Assembly (NCBI RefSeq): GCF_002157355.1
Contig: NZ_LYMK01000002.1
Location: forward strand, 62,001 to 126,000
Source of the DNA: Variovorax sp. JS1663
GTDB lineage: Bacteria > Pseudomonadota > Gammaproteobacteria > Burkholderiales > Burkholderiaceae_C
DNA: 64,000 nucleotides
Direction: 5' to 3'
A model generated the notes under the pieces. It made no database searches. It saw only the letters and a list, made by a program, of their open reading frames with translations, and was not told where the DNA came from. Below, in pieces: positions 43,900 to 53,419 of the stretch. Both the position numbers and the translations under genes were made by a program. Numbering within the stretch: the stretch's first letter is position 1; each line of letters starts with the position of its first letter.

Positions 43900-44127
43900 G
43901 CGCGAGGCCGTCAGCGCCCCCTTCGGCCGCTCCGCCATGTAGGCCAGCGTGCGGGCCACCAGCGCGCGCACGCCCAGGCGCAGGGTCTTCTCGTCGATCA
44001 CGAACTCGGACGAATGGTTGGGCGCGCCGGGCTTGTCGCCGAAGGGCGAGGCATTGAGGTTCCAGAACACCACCGGCCGGTTCTTGCCGAAGGAGCCGAA
44101 GTCTTCCGAGCCCATGCGTCCGATCAC
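43900..44127 (-). pseudogene. C-terminal remnant of an M20-family amidohydrolase
   Basis: About 70 codons match the end of M20 peptidase/amidohydrolases: MGSEDFGSFG (the family's metal-ligand Glu), then PGAPNHSSEFVIDEKTL and a final helix ending YMAER. The other ~330 residues, including the first metal ligands and the dimerisation domain, are absent. The homology begins right at the stop codon of the sensor kinase gene (44124), so a deletion or insertion joined the two. No proper start or stop fits. The left boundary is approximate. Confidence 0.7.
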
Positions 44128-46475
44128 GCCTGCAGCGGCGGCGTGAGCACGCGTGCCAGGCTGATGGCCAGTTGGCGCGTCGAGAGCGGCTTCTTGAGCA
44201 ACTCGTCGGGCCCGGCGTCGCCGCCGCGCGGCACGGCCACGTCGCCGACGTAGCCGCTCACGAGCAGCACGGGCATGCCGCGCCGGATGCTGCGCACCTG
44301 GCGGATCAGGGCCGAGCCGGACATGCCCGGCATGCGTTCGTCCGTGACGAGGGCATCGAAGCCTTCCGGGTCGGCGCGGAAGGCCTCCAGCGCCTCGGCG
44401 CTCGAGGTGAAGCCGACCATCGCATAGCCCAGCTCGGCCAACGTCTCGGTCGCGAGTTCGACCAGGAGCGCCTCGTCGTCGACGAACAGCACCCGCTGGC
44501 CGGTGCCGCGCGGAATGTCTTGTTCGGCGTCATGCGCCTGCTCGGGCGCGTCGCTCGCGCGCGGCAGGTAGACGCTGAAGCAGCTGCCCTGGCCGGGCAT
44601 GCTCGTCACGTCGATGGCGCCGCCCACGCCCGTCACGATGCCGTGCACCAGCGACAGGCCGAGGCCGGTGCCCACGCCCAACTCCTTGGTGGTGAAGAAG
44701 GGGTCGAAGATCCGGTCCTGCTTCTCCGGGGCGATGCCGATGCCGCTGTCGCGCACCTCCAGCACGACGTAGTCGCCGGCAGCGACGGTGCCGACCGTCA
44801 CGGCGCGCTCGCCGCCGGCGTGCAGCAGCGCGAGCGACACATCCAGGGTGCCGCCTGCGGGCATGGCCTGGATGGCATTGGTGGCAAGGTTCATCAGCAA
44901 CTGGTGGACCTGGGTCGGGTCGCCCTGGATGGCCGCGCGGCCAGCCTTGAGCGTGCTCCGGATGGAGATGCCCGCCGGCAATGTCGCCGCAAGCAGATCG
45001 AGGGTCTCGCGGACCACGCCCTCGACATGCACGGGAATGCACTCGCCCATGCCGCTGCGGCTGAAGGTCAGGATGCGGTCCACCAGTGCGCGCCCGCGCT
45101 CGCCGGCGGCGAGGATGTTCTCGATGTCGCGTCGCAGCCGGCCTTCGCGCGGCAGCTCGCGCAGCATGCGCTCGCCGTAGCCCAGGACGGCGCCGAGGAT
45201 GTTGTTGAAGTCGTGGGCGATGCCGCCGGCCAGCGTTCCCAGCGCCTCGAGGCGCTGCGCCTGCAGAAGACGCGCCTGCAGCCGCCGCAGTTCATGCTCG
45301 GCATCGCGCCGCTGCGTCACGTCGAACATGAAGCCGACGATGCGCTCCGGCCGGCCTTCCTCGTCGCGCAGCATGCGGCCCTTGGCCTGCAGCCAGCGCG
45401 CGCCGGCATCCGGATCGGCGGCGCGATACTCCACCTCCAGCTGGCCGGACTGCTCGGCATGCCGGATCGCGTCCTCCACCGCAGGCCAGTCGTCGGGATG
45501 GACGCGCTGCCTCCAGACGCCGATGCTGGCGTAGGCGCCGTCGGGTGCCTGCCCATGCGCCGATCGGCCCGGCGCCATGCCCGGCCCGATGCGGCACTCG
45601 AAGGCCACGGCGCGCGCCGCCTGCTGGGCCAGGTCGAGCATCTCCTGGCGCGCGCGCAGCGTGGCCTCCGCCTCGACGCGCTCGGTGATGTCGGTGGTGG
45701 TGCCGATGAATTCCTCCACCTGGCCCGACGCTGCCTGCACCGGCCTCCCCATGCTGCGCAGATGCCGCGCGGATCCGTCCGGCAGCACGACCCGGTAGTC
45801 CATGGAATACGGCTGCCTGCCGCGAAGCGCTTCGTCGAGCACCCGTTGCACGCGCGCGAGGTCATCCGGGTGGACGACGCCGAGAAAGCACTCGAGCGAC
45901 GGCGCCACGCCGCCGGGCTGGAAGCCCAGCATCCGGTACTGCTCGTCCGACCATGTGACCGTGCCGTCGGCCAGGGCCCACCCCCAACTGCCGGTGTGGC
46001 TGATCCGCTGCCCGTCCGCCAGGAAGGCCTCGCTGCGCCGCAGGCGCTCCTCGGCGTGCCGTCGCTGGACGCGTTCCTGCCGTTCTCGCAGGGCCCGGCG
46101 CACCGCGCTCGCGAGCCGCGACAGCCGCGCCTTGAGTACATAGTCGGTGGCGCCGTTCTTGAGGGCCTCGATCGCCACCTCCTCCCCCAGCGCGCCGGAG
46201 ACGAAGATGAACGGCAGCTCGGGCGCGTGCTCCCGGGCGAGCTCCAGCGCCGACAGGCCGTCGAAGGTGGGTAGCGAGAAGTCGGCCAGGACCAGGTCGA
46301 ATCCGCCCTCGGCCAGCCCCGCGCAGAAGCCGTCGCGCGTATCGACGCGCTGGATGTCGAGCACCAGGCCTGCTTCCTCCAGCACCGCCTGGATGATCTC
46401 GGCGTCGTGTGGATCGTCCTCCAGGTGAAGAGCGCGCAGCGAAGGGGGCGTGGAGGGGCGGGAGGAGGCAGTCAT
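44124..46475 (-). CDS. Hybrid sensor kinase: receiver-PAS-PAS-kinase-receiver
   Basis: This 783-residue cytoplasmic protein starts with a receiver (phospho-Asp65 in [12 protein letters not shown], Lys115). Two PAS domains follow (~150-268 and ~275-390). The histidine-kinase core has His421 in [10 protein letters not shown] and ATP-binding motifs ([28 protein letters not shown]). A second receiver ends the protein (Asp in [10 protein letters not shown]). No membrane segment is present, so it probably takes input through its N-terminal receiver and PAS domains. Its ATG overlaps the stop of the CheY-like gene. Confidence 0.92.
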   Translation of the reverse strand: MTASSRPSTPPSLRALHLEDDPHDAEIIQAVLEEAGLVLDIQRVDTRDGFCAGLAEGGFDLVLADFSLPTFDGLSALELAREHAPELPFIFVSGALGEEVAIEALKNGATDYVLKARLSRLASAVRRALRERQERVQRRHAEERLRRSEAFLADGQRISHTGSWGWALADGTVTWSDEQYRMLGFQPGGVAPSLECFLGVVHPDDLARVQRVLDEALRGRQPYSMDYRVVLPDGSARHLRSMGRPVQAASGQVEEFIGTTTDITERVEAEATLRARQEMLDLAQQAARAVAFECRIGPGMAPGRSAHGQAPDGAYASIGVWRQRVHPDDWPAVEDAIRHAEQSGQLEVEYRAADPDAGARWLQAKGRMLRDEEGRPERIVGFMFDVTQRRDAEHELRRLQARLLQAQRLEALGTLAGGIAHDFNNILGAVLGYGERMLRELPREGRLRRDIENILAAGERGRALVDRILTFSRSGMGECIPVHVEGVVRETLDLLAATLPAGISIRSTLKAGRAAIQGDPTQVHQLLMNLATNAIQAMPAGGTLDVSLALLHAGGERAVTVGTVAAGDYVVLEVRDSGIGIAPEKQDRIFDPFFTTKELGVGTGLGLSLVHGIVTGVGGAIDVTSMPGQGSCFSVYLPRASDAPEQAHDAEQDIPRGTGQRVLFVDDEALLVELATETLAELGYAMVGFTSSAEALEAFRADPEGFDALVTDERMPGMSGSALIRQVRSIRRGMPVLLVSGYVGDVAVPRGGDAGPDELLKKPLSTRQLAISLARVLTPPLQA

Positions 46476-46930
46476 TGCTTGCGCAGTCCCACGCTTCCCG
46501 GCGGCGGCTCGTTGATGATGGCCCAGAAGATCCCCAGCTCCTTGATGGCGTTGACGAACTCGTGGAAGTCGACCGGCTTGACCACGTAGCCGTTGACCCC
46601 GAGCTGGTAGCTCGCCACCTTGTCGCGCTCCTCGCGCGAGGACGTCAGCACGACGATCGGGATGACCCTGAATTCCTCGTGCGACTTGAGGTCCTGCAGC
46701 ACCTCCAGCCCATCGACCTTGGGCAGCTTCAGGTCGAGCAGCAGCACGGCCGGGTTGCCGGGGTCGCGGGTGGCGTAGGTGCCACGGCGGTAGACGTAGT
46801 CCAGCGCCTCTTCCCCGTCGCGCAGCACGACCACCTCGTTGGCCAGCTTGTATTCGTCGAGCGCGGTGAGCGTGAGTTCGACGTCATGGGGGTCGTCCTC
46901 GACGAGCACGATTCTTCCGAACGTTGCCAT
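46472..46930 (-). CDS. Single-domain response regulator (Rcp1-like)
   Basis: This 152-residue stand-alone receiver has the acidic pocket VEDD (10-13), phospho-Asp66 in LLLDLKLPKVDG, Thr/Ser in VLTSS and Lys118 in VVKPVDF. The extended C-terminal helix and the long beta3-alpha3 loop are typical of the phytochrome-partner Rcp1 group. It sits between two kinases and probably shuttles phosphate between them. ATG 46930 is chosen because AGGAG lies at proper distance; 46936 would be too close. Confidence 0.93.
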   Translation of the reverse strand: MATFGRIVLVEDDPHDVELTLTALDEYKLANEVVVLRDGEEALDYVYRRGTYATRDPGNPAVLLLDLKLPKVDGLEVLQDLKSHEEFRVIPIVVLTSSREERDKVASYQLGVNGYVVKPVDFHEFVNAIKELGIFWAIINEPPPGSVGLRKQ

Positions 46931-46939
46931 GTGCATCTC

Positions 46940-48133
46940 CTACGGCGTTGGAACCGAGACATAGAAGGTCGCGCCCTCGTCGAGGACGGATTCGGCCCAT
47001 GCCCTGCCGCCGTGGCGGGACATGATGCGCTGGACCGTGGCCAGCCCGATGCCCGTGCCCTCGAAGGCCTCGGACCCGTGCAGCCGCTGGAAGACACCGA
47101 ACAGCTTGTTCACGTATTTCATGTCGAAACCGACGCCGTTGTCCCGGACGAACACGACGGCCTCGTGCGGCCCCGCGCCGAGGGTTCCGACCTCGATCCG
47201 CGCCGGCGTCCGGGTCCGCGTGAACTTGACGGCATTGCTCAGCAGGTTGACCAGCGCCACGCGCAGCATCGCACGGTCGCCGTAGACGCTGGGCAGCGCG
47301 CCGATCTTCCAGGCGATCTGGCGGCCCTCGGTCTCGGACTCGATTTCCTTGAGGATCTCCGCCACCAGCGGCCCCAGGCTGACCAGGGTGTTCTGCGTCT
47401 CGACGCGTCCGATGCGCGAGAAGCTCAGCAGGTCGTCGATGAGCGTCCCCATCCGCTGGCCCGACTCGCGGATGATGCCCACGTAGCGTCGGCACCGCTC
47501 GTCCATCCCGGCGGAACCATGCTTCTGCAGCAGCTCGCTGTAGCCCACCAGGTGGCGCAGCGGCGCGCGCAGGTCGTGAGAGGTGGAATAGGCGAAGGCC
47601 TCCAGTTCGCGGTTGCTCGCCTCCAGCTCGACGGTGCGCCGCTCGAGGTCGGCGTTGAGACGGCGGACCCTCTCCTCGGCTCTGCTGCGCTCGGCGACCT
47701 CGGCAGCGAGCTCGTCGCGGGCCCGGCGCAGCTCTTGCTCGATCCGTCGACGCCTGGAGCTGAACCAGGCGATCAAGGTCGCGAAGCCGATGAAGATGAT
47801 GAAGTACAGGCGATCGGCGGCGTCGATCTCGAGGCTGTGGAGCGGCCGCGTGAAGAAGTAGGCGACGCTCACGCCCGAGAGCGCGATGGCCACGATGCCC
47901 GGGCCGATGCCTCCATACCAGACGGAGACGGAGATGGCGACCAGGAACACCGGCACGACGATCTTGTCGACCTCCTGGAGGTCTGCGAGGACGCCGAGTC
48001 CCGTCGCCAGGATGACGATGCCGGCCGCCAGTGCATACGAGCGCAGCTGCTTGAGCCACGGCTTGCGCTGCGCGCCGCTCGCGCCGGGCGTCCGGGTCGC
48101 AACGGACCTGGCACTGTCGTCCACAGCGTCCAC
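46940..48133 (-). CDS. Membrane histidine kinase with DUF4118 sensor
   Basis: This 397-residue kinase has four membrane helices at about 32-125 (DUF4118/KdpD-like), a coiled coil at ~126-178, His186 in STSHDLRAPLRHL, and the ATPase motifs NLLSNAVKFT, DNGVGFD and GTGIGLATVQRI. There is no receiver of its own; the next gene supplies one nine bases downstream. The start is a GTG at 48133 with GGAGG upstream. It is the likely entry point of the three-gene relay. Confidence 0.92.
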   Translation of the reverse strand: MDAVDDSARSVATRTPGASGAQRKPWLKQLRSYALAAGIVILATGLGVLADLQEVDKIVVPVFLVAISVSVWYGGIGPGIVAIALSGVSVAYFFTRPLHSLEIDAADRLYFIIFIGFATLIAWFSSRRRRIEQELRRARDELAAEVAERSRAEERVRRLNADLERRTVELEASNRELEAFAYSTSHDLRAPLRHLVGYSELLQKHGSAGMDERCRRYVGIIRESGQRMGTLIDDLLSFSRIGRVETQNTLVSLGPLVAEILKEIESETEGRQIAWKIGALPSVYGDRAMLRVALVNLLSNAVKFTRTRTPARIEVGTLGAGPHEAVVFVRDNGVGFDMKYVNKLFGVFQRLHGSEAFEGTGIGLATVQRIMSRHGGRAWAESVLDEGATFYVSVPTP

Positions 48134-48278
48134 GGGCTTGGCCTCCGTCCTGCGAATCGGGCCGTTAGCGTAGCACTTCCGATGCGGCGCGAACCACCCG
48201 TCCGACAGGCTGGAAAACCCGGACTTTCCAATTCGGCCGGGCGCGCACGCGGAGCTTGCAGCTGCCCGATGCAGTGCC

Positions 48279-49217
48279 TCAGCGATCGCGCTGCGGGTGC
48301 CCCGGCGACGGGCTCGAGGCCGCGAGGTGCTGCAACAGAAGGCCCGCCGCCGGCGACAGCTGTCCCCCCGCCTGCGCCGCCATCAGCAGCCGCCGCTCCG
48401 CCCAGGCATCGCTGAGCTGCAGCACCTTCAGGCCGAGCACGCTCACCTGTGCCGAGCAGGCCGCCAGCGGCACCACGCCGATACCCAGGCCGGCCGCGAT
48501 CATGTGACACATCGCGTCGAAGCTGCGCACCTGCACGCGCAGCCGCATCGGGATGCCGGCCTGCTCGGCCGCGCGCGAGGTCAGCTCCAGCAGCGAGCTG
48601 CTGCGGTTCAGGCCCACGAACTCGTACGCGAGGCAGGTCTTGAAGCTCACCCGCTTCGCGCGCGCCAGCGGGTGCTGCCGTGCGCACAGCACCACCAGTT
48701 CGTCGGTCTGGAAGGGCATCACCTCGAGCCCGTAGGCCGGCGTGTTCTCGGCGAACACACCGACGTCGGCCAGGCCGTCGACGAGCGCGCGCACGATGTC
48801 GCCGCTGAGCTGCTCCTCCACCTCGACGCGGATGTCCGGATGCCGCTCGAGGAAGGTGGCCAGCGCCATGGGAAGGAACTCGGTGAGCGCCGACATGTTG
48901 GCCCACAGCCGTACGTGGCCGCGCACGCCGCTCGCGTAGTCGCCCAGTTCGCTGCTGAACTGCTCGAAGCCCTGGAACAGGCGCATCGCATGCTGCACGG
49001 CGACGTGGCCGGCGGGCGTGAGCGCGATGCCCTGGGCGCTGCGCTCCAGCAGCTTCGAGCCAGCCGCGTTCTCGAAGTCGGACAGGCGCCGGCTCGCCGC
49101 TGAGAGCGCCAGGTGACAGGCCTCGGCGCCCTTGGTGATGCTGCCCGATTGCGCCACCGCGCAGAACAGGCGCAGGGTGACGAAGTCGACGCGAGCGGGA
49201 TTGATGGTGCGGGCCAT
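48279..49217 (-). CDS. LysR-family regulator of cluster 3
   Basis: This 312-residue LysR protein has its helix-turn-helix at about 12-57 (FVTLRLFCAVAQSGSITKGAEACHLALSAASRRLSDFE) and an effector domain. It diverges from a CoA transferase operon across 130 bp that holds a textbook T-N11-A inverted repeat. ATG 49217 gives the normal family N-terminus; in-frame upstream extension is not coding. Confidence 0.9.
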   Translation of the reverse strand: MARTINPARVDFVTLRLFCAVAQSGSITKGAEACHLALSAASRRLSDFENAAGSKLLERSAQGIALTPAGHVAVQHAMRLFQGFEQFSSELGDYASGVRGHVRLWANMSALTEFLPMALATFLERHPDIRVEVEEQLSGDIVRALVDGLADVGVFAENTPAYGLEVMPFQTDELVVLCARQHPLARAKRVSFKTCLAYEFVGLNRSSSLLELTSRAAEQAGIPMRLRVQVRSFDAMCHMIAAGLGIGVVPLAACSAQVSVLGLKVLQLSDAWAERRLLMAAQAGGQLSPAAGLLLQHLAASSPSPGHPQRDR

Positions 49218-49233
49218 GGCCCGGATTCTAGGA

Positions 49234-49259
49234 AGGGCCTTCGCGTTTTGCGAAGCCCT
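49234..49259. promoter_or_regulatory. LysR-type operator with T-N11-A core
   Basis: CTTCGC (49239-49244), a GTTTT loop and GCGAAG (49250-49255) form an inverted repeat with a T-N11-A core. Outer AGGG (49234-49237) and CCCT (49256-49259) extend it with one unpaired base. It lies ~17 bp before the LysR start and ~90 bp before the target gene, where LysR recognition sites usually sit. Confidence 0.65.
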
Positions 49260-49347
49260 GCTGCCGTCAGAGCAATTCCATGAATACGGCGGCTTTCTTA
49301 AAGTCACGTTCATTCCATTCGAACAGAGAGAGAGAGACAAGCAAGCC

Positions 49348-50523
49348 ATGAACGCACTGGAAGGCCTCAAGGTCCTGGAACTCGGGCAACTCATCGCCGG
49401 CCCCTTCGCCGGCAAGACCCTGGCCGAGTTCGGCGCCGACGTGATCAAGGTCGAGCCCGCGGAGGTCGGCGACCCGCTGCGCAAGTGGCGCATGCTGCGC
49501 GACGGCAGCTCGGTGTGGTGGGAAGTGCAGTCGCGCAACAAGCGCTCGGTCTGCCTGGACCTGCGCAGCAGCGAGGGGCAGGAGGCCGTGCGCGCCCTGG
49601 CACTGGAGGCCGACGTGCTGATCGAGAACTTCAAGCCCGGCACGCTGGAAGGCTGGGGCCTGGGCTGGGAGCAGCTGCATGCGCTGAACCCGAAGCTGAT
49701 CATGCTGCGCATCTCCGGCTATGGCCAGACCGGCCCCTACCGCGACAAGCCCGGCTTCGGCGTGCTCGGCGAATCCATGGGCGGGCTGCGCTACCTCAGC
49801 GGCGAGCCCGGCCGCGTGCCGGTGCGCGTGGGCGTCTCGCTGGGCGACACGCTGGCGGCACTGCACGGCGTGATCGGCGTGATGATGGCGCTCTACCACC
49901 GTGCCGCGCACGGCGGCGAGGGGCAGTTCATCGACGTGGCGCTCTACGAGTCGGTGTTCAACGTGATGGAGAGCCTGCTGCCGGAATACGACGCCTTCGG
50001 CGCGGTGCGCGAGCGCGCCGGCAGCGCGCTGCCGGGCATCGCGCCCACCAACGCCTACCGCTGCAACGACGGCCACTACGTGCTGGTCGCCGGCAACGGC
50101 GACAGCATCTTCCGCCGCCTGATGCGCGCCATCGGCCGGCCCGACCTGGAGGAGGAGCCGGCGCTGCGCCACAACGACGGCCGCGTGGCCAACGTGGAGC
50201 GGCTCGACGCCGCGATCGAGGCCTGGACCTCGCAGCGCGGCCGCGACGAGGTGCTGGCCGCGCTCGATGCGGCCGGCGTGCCGGTCGGCCGCATCTACAC
50301 CGTGGAAGACATCGCGACCGATCCGCAGTACCTGGCGCGCGAGATGATCGTCGAGGCACGCACCTCCGACGGCCGCACGCTCAAGGTGCCGGGCATCGTG
50401 CCCAAGCTCAGCGCCACGCCGGGCCGCATCGCGCATCCGGCGCCGCGGCTGGGCGAGCACACCGAGGCGCTCGGCAACGCCGGCTGGCCCGCGCGGGCCG
50501 TGTCGGAAGGAGCCGCGAAATGA
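49348..50523 (+). CDS. CaiB/BaiF family CoA transferase (cluster 3)
   Basis: This 391-residue class III CoA transferase has GLKVLELGQLIAGPFAGKTLAEFGADVIKVE, IENFKPGTLEGWGL and the catalytic-Asp segment SLGDTLAALHG. An (AG)n purine run at 49326-49336 serves as a loose ribosome-binding region before the ATG. It presumably makes the CoA ester cleaved by the HMG-CoA-lyase-like enzyme encoded next. Confidence 0.92.
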   Translation: MNALEGLKVLELGQLIAGPFAGKTLAEFGADVIKVEPAEVGDPLRKWRMLRDGSSVWWEVQSRNKRSVCLDLRSSEGQEAVRALALEADVLIENFKPGTLEGWGLGWEQLHALNPKLIMLRISGYGQTGPYRDKPGFGVLGESMGGLRYLSGEPGRVPVRVGVSLGDTLAALHGVIGVMMALYHRAAHGGEGQFIDVALYESVFNVMESLLPEYDAFGAVRERAGSALPGIAPTNAYRCNDGHYVLVAGNGDSIFRRLMRAIGRPDLEEEPALRHNDGRVANVERLDAAIEAWTSQRGRDEVLAALDAAGVPVGRIYTVEDIATDPQYLAREMIVEARTSDGRTLKVPGIVPKLSATPGRIAHPAPRLGEHTEALGNAGWPARAVSEGAAK

Positions 50524-51509
50524 ACGGCGGCCAAGGCACGCGCCTCTTCATCAACGAGGTCGCCACCCGCGACGGCTTCCAGATGGAGAGCCGCTTCATT
50601 CCCACCGACGACAAGATCGCGCTGGTCGACCGGCTCAGCGGCCTGGGCTACGCGAAGATCGAGGTGACCTCCTTCACCTCGCCCAAGGCGATCCCGGCGC
50701 TGCGCGACGGCGAGGAGGTGATGCACCGCATCGCGCGCCGCCCGGGCGTGGTCTACACCGCGCTGGTGCCCAACCTGCGCGGCGGCGAGCGCGCGCTGGA
50801 CAGCCGCACCGACGAGTTCAACATCGTCATGTCGGCCAGCGAGATGCACAACCTCGCCAACCTGCGCATGACGCGCGAGCAGTCCTTCGCGCAGCTGGCC
50901 GAGGTGATCGCGCTGGCGAAGCAGGCGAAGGTGCCGGTCAACGTCTCGCTGTCCTGCGTGTTCGGCTGCCCGATGGAAGGGGAGGTCGCACCGGACGCGG
51001 TGCTCGGCTGGGTTGCGCGCTTCGCCGAGCTGGGCGTGGCTGGCATGACGCTGTGCGACACCACCGGCATGGCCTATCCCACACAGGTGCAGGCGCTGTG
51101 CGCGGCCGCGCTGGAGCGCTTCGCGGCGCTGGACTTCACCGCGCATTTCCACAACACGCGTGCGATGGGCCTGGTCAATACCGTGGCCGCGATCGAGGCC
51201 GGCATCCGCCGCTTCGACATGTCGCTGGGCGGCATCGGCGGCTGCCCCTATGCGCCCGGCGCATCGGGGAACGTCGCGACCGAGGACGTGATCCACATGC
51301 TGCAATGCATGGGCTACGAGACCGGCATGGACCTGCCGGGCCTGCTCGAGGCAGCCGGCGTGCTGGAGCAACTCGTGGAGCATGCGCTGCCGAGCCAGGT
51401 CTCGCGCGCCGGCCACCGGCTGCGGCGGCATGCGCCGCCGGCCGACTTCGAGCAGATCGTGGAGCGCGCGCAGGCGCGCCGGGCCGACGGAAAGGAGCTT
51501 CGCCCATGA
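50520..51509 (+). CDS. Hydroxymethylglutaryl-CoA lyase-like enzyme
   Basis: This 329-residue TIM-barrel lyase of the HMGL/DRE-TIM family cleaves 3-hydroxy-3-methylglutaryl-CoA or related esters to acetyl-CoA or pyruvate plus a keto acid. Metal and substrate motifs are VATRDGFQ, SCVFGCPMEG, HFHNTRAMGLVN and the catalytic-Cys loop GGCPYAPGASGN. It overlaps the CoA transferase stop by four bases. A citramalyl-like or HMG-like substrate is likely. Confidence 0.92.
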   Translation: MNGGQGTRLFINEVATRDGFQMESRFIPTDDKIALVDRLSGLGYAKIEVTSFTSPKAIPALRDGEEVMHRIARRPGVVYTALVPNLRGGERALDSRTDEFNIVMSASEMHNLANLRMTREQSFAQLAEVIALAKQAKVPVNVSLSCVFGCPMEGEVAPDAVLGWVARFAELGVAGMTLCDTTGMAYPTQVQALCAAALERFAALDFTAHFHNTRAMGLVNTVAAIEAGIRRFDMSLGGIGGCPYAPGASGNVATEDVIHMLQCMGYETGMDLPGLLEAAGVLEQLVEHALPSQVSRAGHRLRRHAPPADFEQIVERAQARRADGKELRP

Positions 51510-51886
51510 TCGACCATCTGGACCACCTGGTGCTGACCACCGCGAACGAGGACGCCTGCGTGCGCTTCTACGTCGAGGTCATGGGCATGACGCTGGAGAC
51601 ATTCGGCGAGGGCCGCAAGGCTTTCCGCTTCGGCAATCAGAAGATCAACCTGCACGTGAAGGGCCACGAGTTCGAGCCCAAGGCCCTGGTGCCGATGCCC
51701 GGCGCATTGGACCTGTGCTTCATCGCCAGCGTGCCGCTGGAGGCCGTGATCGCGCGGCTCGCCGAGAAGCAGGTGCCGATCCTCGAGGGCCCGGTGCTGC
51801 GCACCGGCGCCGTCTCGCGCATCCGCTCGGTCTACGTGCGCGACCCCGACCAGAACCTGATCGAGATATCGGAAACCGTGCCCTGA
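51506..51886 (+). CDS. VOC (glyoxalase/dioxygenase) family protein
   Basis: This 126-residue protein contains two beta-alpha-beta-beta-beta modules. It starts IDHLDHLVLTT with the first metal His, and ends SVYVRDPDQNLIEISE with the last Glu. It resembles small glyoxalase I or methylmalonyl-CoA-epimerase-like members. The start overlaps the lyase stop by four bases. It may epimerise or isomerise the pathway intermediate. Confidence 0.88.
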   Translation: MIDHLDHLVLTTANEDACVRFYVEVMGMTLETFGEGRKAFRFGNQKINLHVKGHEFEPKALVPMPGALDLCFIASVPLEAVIARLAEKQVPILEGPVLRTGAVSRIRSVYVRDPDQNLIEISETVP

Positions 51887-51936
51887 GGGCGCGGCCCGCG
51901 AGAGAGAGCAAGACCCATCCCATAGGAGACAAAGCA

Positions 51937-52908
51937 ATGATCCGTTCCACCAGCCGCCTGCTGGCCGCGGGCGTGGCGCTCGCCTGCGCCGCCGCCCATG
52001 CCGACACCTTTCCTTCGAAGCCCATCACCTTCATCGTGCCGACCGCGCCGGCCGGCTCCACCGACATCATGGCGCGCCTGGTGGCCGACCCGCTGGCGCG
52101 GGCGCTGGGCCAGCCGGTGGTGGTCGACAACAAGCCCGGTGCCAGCGGCAACATCGGCACCGAGACCGTGGCGCGGGCGGCCCCCGACGGCTACACGCTG
52201 CTGATGCAGTACTCGGGCTACCACGTCGGCAATCCGGCGATGTTCCAGCAGATCAAGTGGCATCCGACCAAGGACTTCGTGCCGGTCGCGATGGTGATGC
52301 GTGCGCCGCACGTGGTGGCGGTGAGCGCCAAGCTGCCGGTGAGCTCGATGAAGGAATTGATCGAGTACGGCAAGAAGAAGGGCGACGGCGGGCTCAACTA
52401 CGCCTCGTCCGGCAACGGCTCGATGCAGCACATCGCGGGCGAGCTGCTGTCGCGGCAGGTGAAGCAGCCGATGACGCACGTGCCCTACAAGGGCTCGGGG
52501 CCGGCCATCAACGACCTGATCGCGGGCAACGTCGACATGTTCATCACCACGCCGCCCTCGGTGATCGGCCACGTTGCCAGCGGCAAGCTCAAGGCACTGG
52601 CGTACACGGGCACCCAGCGCCATCCCTCGATGCCGAACGTGCCGACATCGGCGGAGGCGGGATTGCCCGGCTACGAGGTGGATTCGTGGTTTGCCGTGTT
52701 CGCGCCGGCCAAGACGCCGCCGGAGGTGGTGGCGCGCCTGGGCAAGGAGATCAGCAAGATCGTCGAGAGCGAGGCCTTCCGCAGGAAGGTGGACGACCAG
52801 GGCGCCTTCGCCGTGTCGATGGATCCGCCCACCATGGGCAAGTTCGTCGACCAGGAACTGGCGAAGTGGTCGAAGGTGATCAAGGCGGCCGACATCAAGG
52901 CCGATTGA
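51937..52908 (+). CDS. Bug-family periplasmic solute-binding protein (cluster 3)
   Basis: This 323-residue TctC/Bug receptor has a signal peptide with cleavage near AHA-DT. Its motifs are KPITFIVPTAPAGSTDIMAR, VDNKPGASGNIGT and [24 protein letters not shown] precedes the ATG. It closes the LysR-controlled cluster 3. The ligand should be the acid that the CoA transferase activates. Confidence 0.93.
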   Translation: MIRSTSRLLAAGVALACAAAHADTFPSKPITFIVPTAPAGSTDIMARLVADPLARALGQPVVVDNKPGASGNIGTETVARAAPDGYTLLMQYSGYHVGNPAMFQQIKWHPTKDFVPVAMVMRAPHVVAVSAKLPVSSMKELIEYGKKKGDGGLNYASSGNGSMQHIAGELLSRQVKQPMTHVPYKGSGPAINDLIAGNVDMFITTPPSVIGHVASGKLKALAYTGTQRHPSMPNVPTSAEAGLPGYEVDSWFAVFAPAKTPPEVVARLGKEISKIVESEAFRRKVDDQGAFAVSMDPPTMGKFVDQELAKWSKVIKAADIKAD

Positions 52909-52934
52909 ACAAGGCCCGCCGTCGGCCTGCCGTG

Positions 52935-53240
52935 TCAGCCGGCTTCGGCGATGAAGCGCTCCAGGTCGTGGTAGCCGGGGCCGAATTCCTGGGTGTCCAC
53001 GCCGGCCAGCAGCTGCAGGTTCTTGACGCGTGCGGTGCCGTCCACGCCGTGCATGGTGCGCACCGGCAGTTCAGCGCCGGCTTCGCGCTCGGACATGCAG
53101 ACCAGCACGACCGAGCCCGCATGCAGCGCGAGGTCGCCGCGATGGAAGGGGCGGCGCGCGTCGGCAGCCCGGAACACCAGCCTCGGAGCGCGCTTGCTCG
53201 GGGTGGTGGCGGACGGTTGGGCGGCGGTGATCTTGTGCAT
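52935..53240 (-). CDS. Hypothetical protein, ~101 residues
   Basis: This short soluble protein has a basic N-terminus and a mixed strand/helix pattern (LALHAGSVVLVCMSEREAGAELPVRTMHG). No signal or known motif is visible. The start could be ATG 53240 or ATG 53270; neither has a clear ribosome site. It lies behind the tannase-family gene on the same strand. The 179-bp gap up to 53419 shows no other feature. Confidence 0.5.
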   Translation of the reverse strand: MHKITAAQPSATTPSKRAPRLVFRAADARRPFHRGDLALHAGSVVLVCMSEREAGAELPVRTMHGVDGTARVKNLQLLAGVDTQEFGPGYHDLERFIAEAG

Positions 53241-53419
53241 GACAGTGTGGGCGGTGCGGTATGGCGCCATCGTCGCGCAATTCGCGGCGATCGATGGGTA
53301 TTGTCCGCGCTGGAAGTCACCGAAACTGTGGCATTAGTCGCCGCCAGGCGCAACAAATCATCCGGCATAGGCTGAACGCGAGGCCCGCGCCTGCTCCGGG
53401 CGTGCGCGCGAGGCCTTAC

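Noticed and set aside
49322..49337. An (AG)n run before the cluster 3 CoA transferase, and a similar one near 51899
   Set aside because: Short purine runs that serve as loose ribosome-binding or leader sequence; too short to be a meaningful repeat array.
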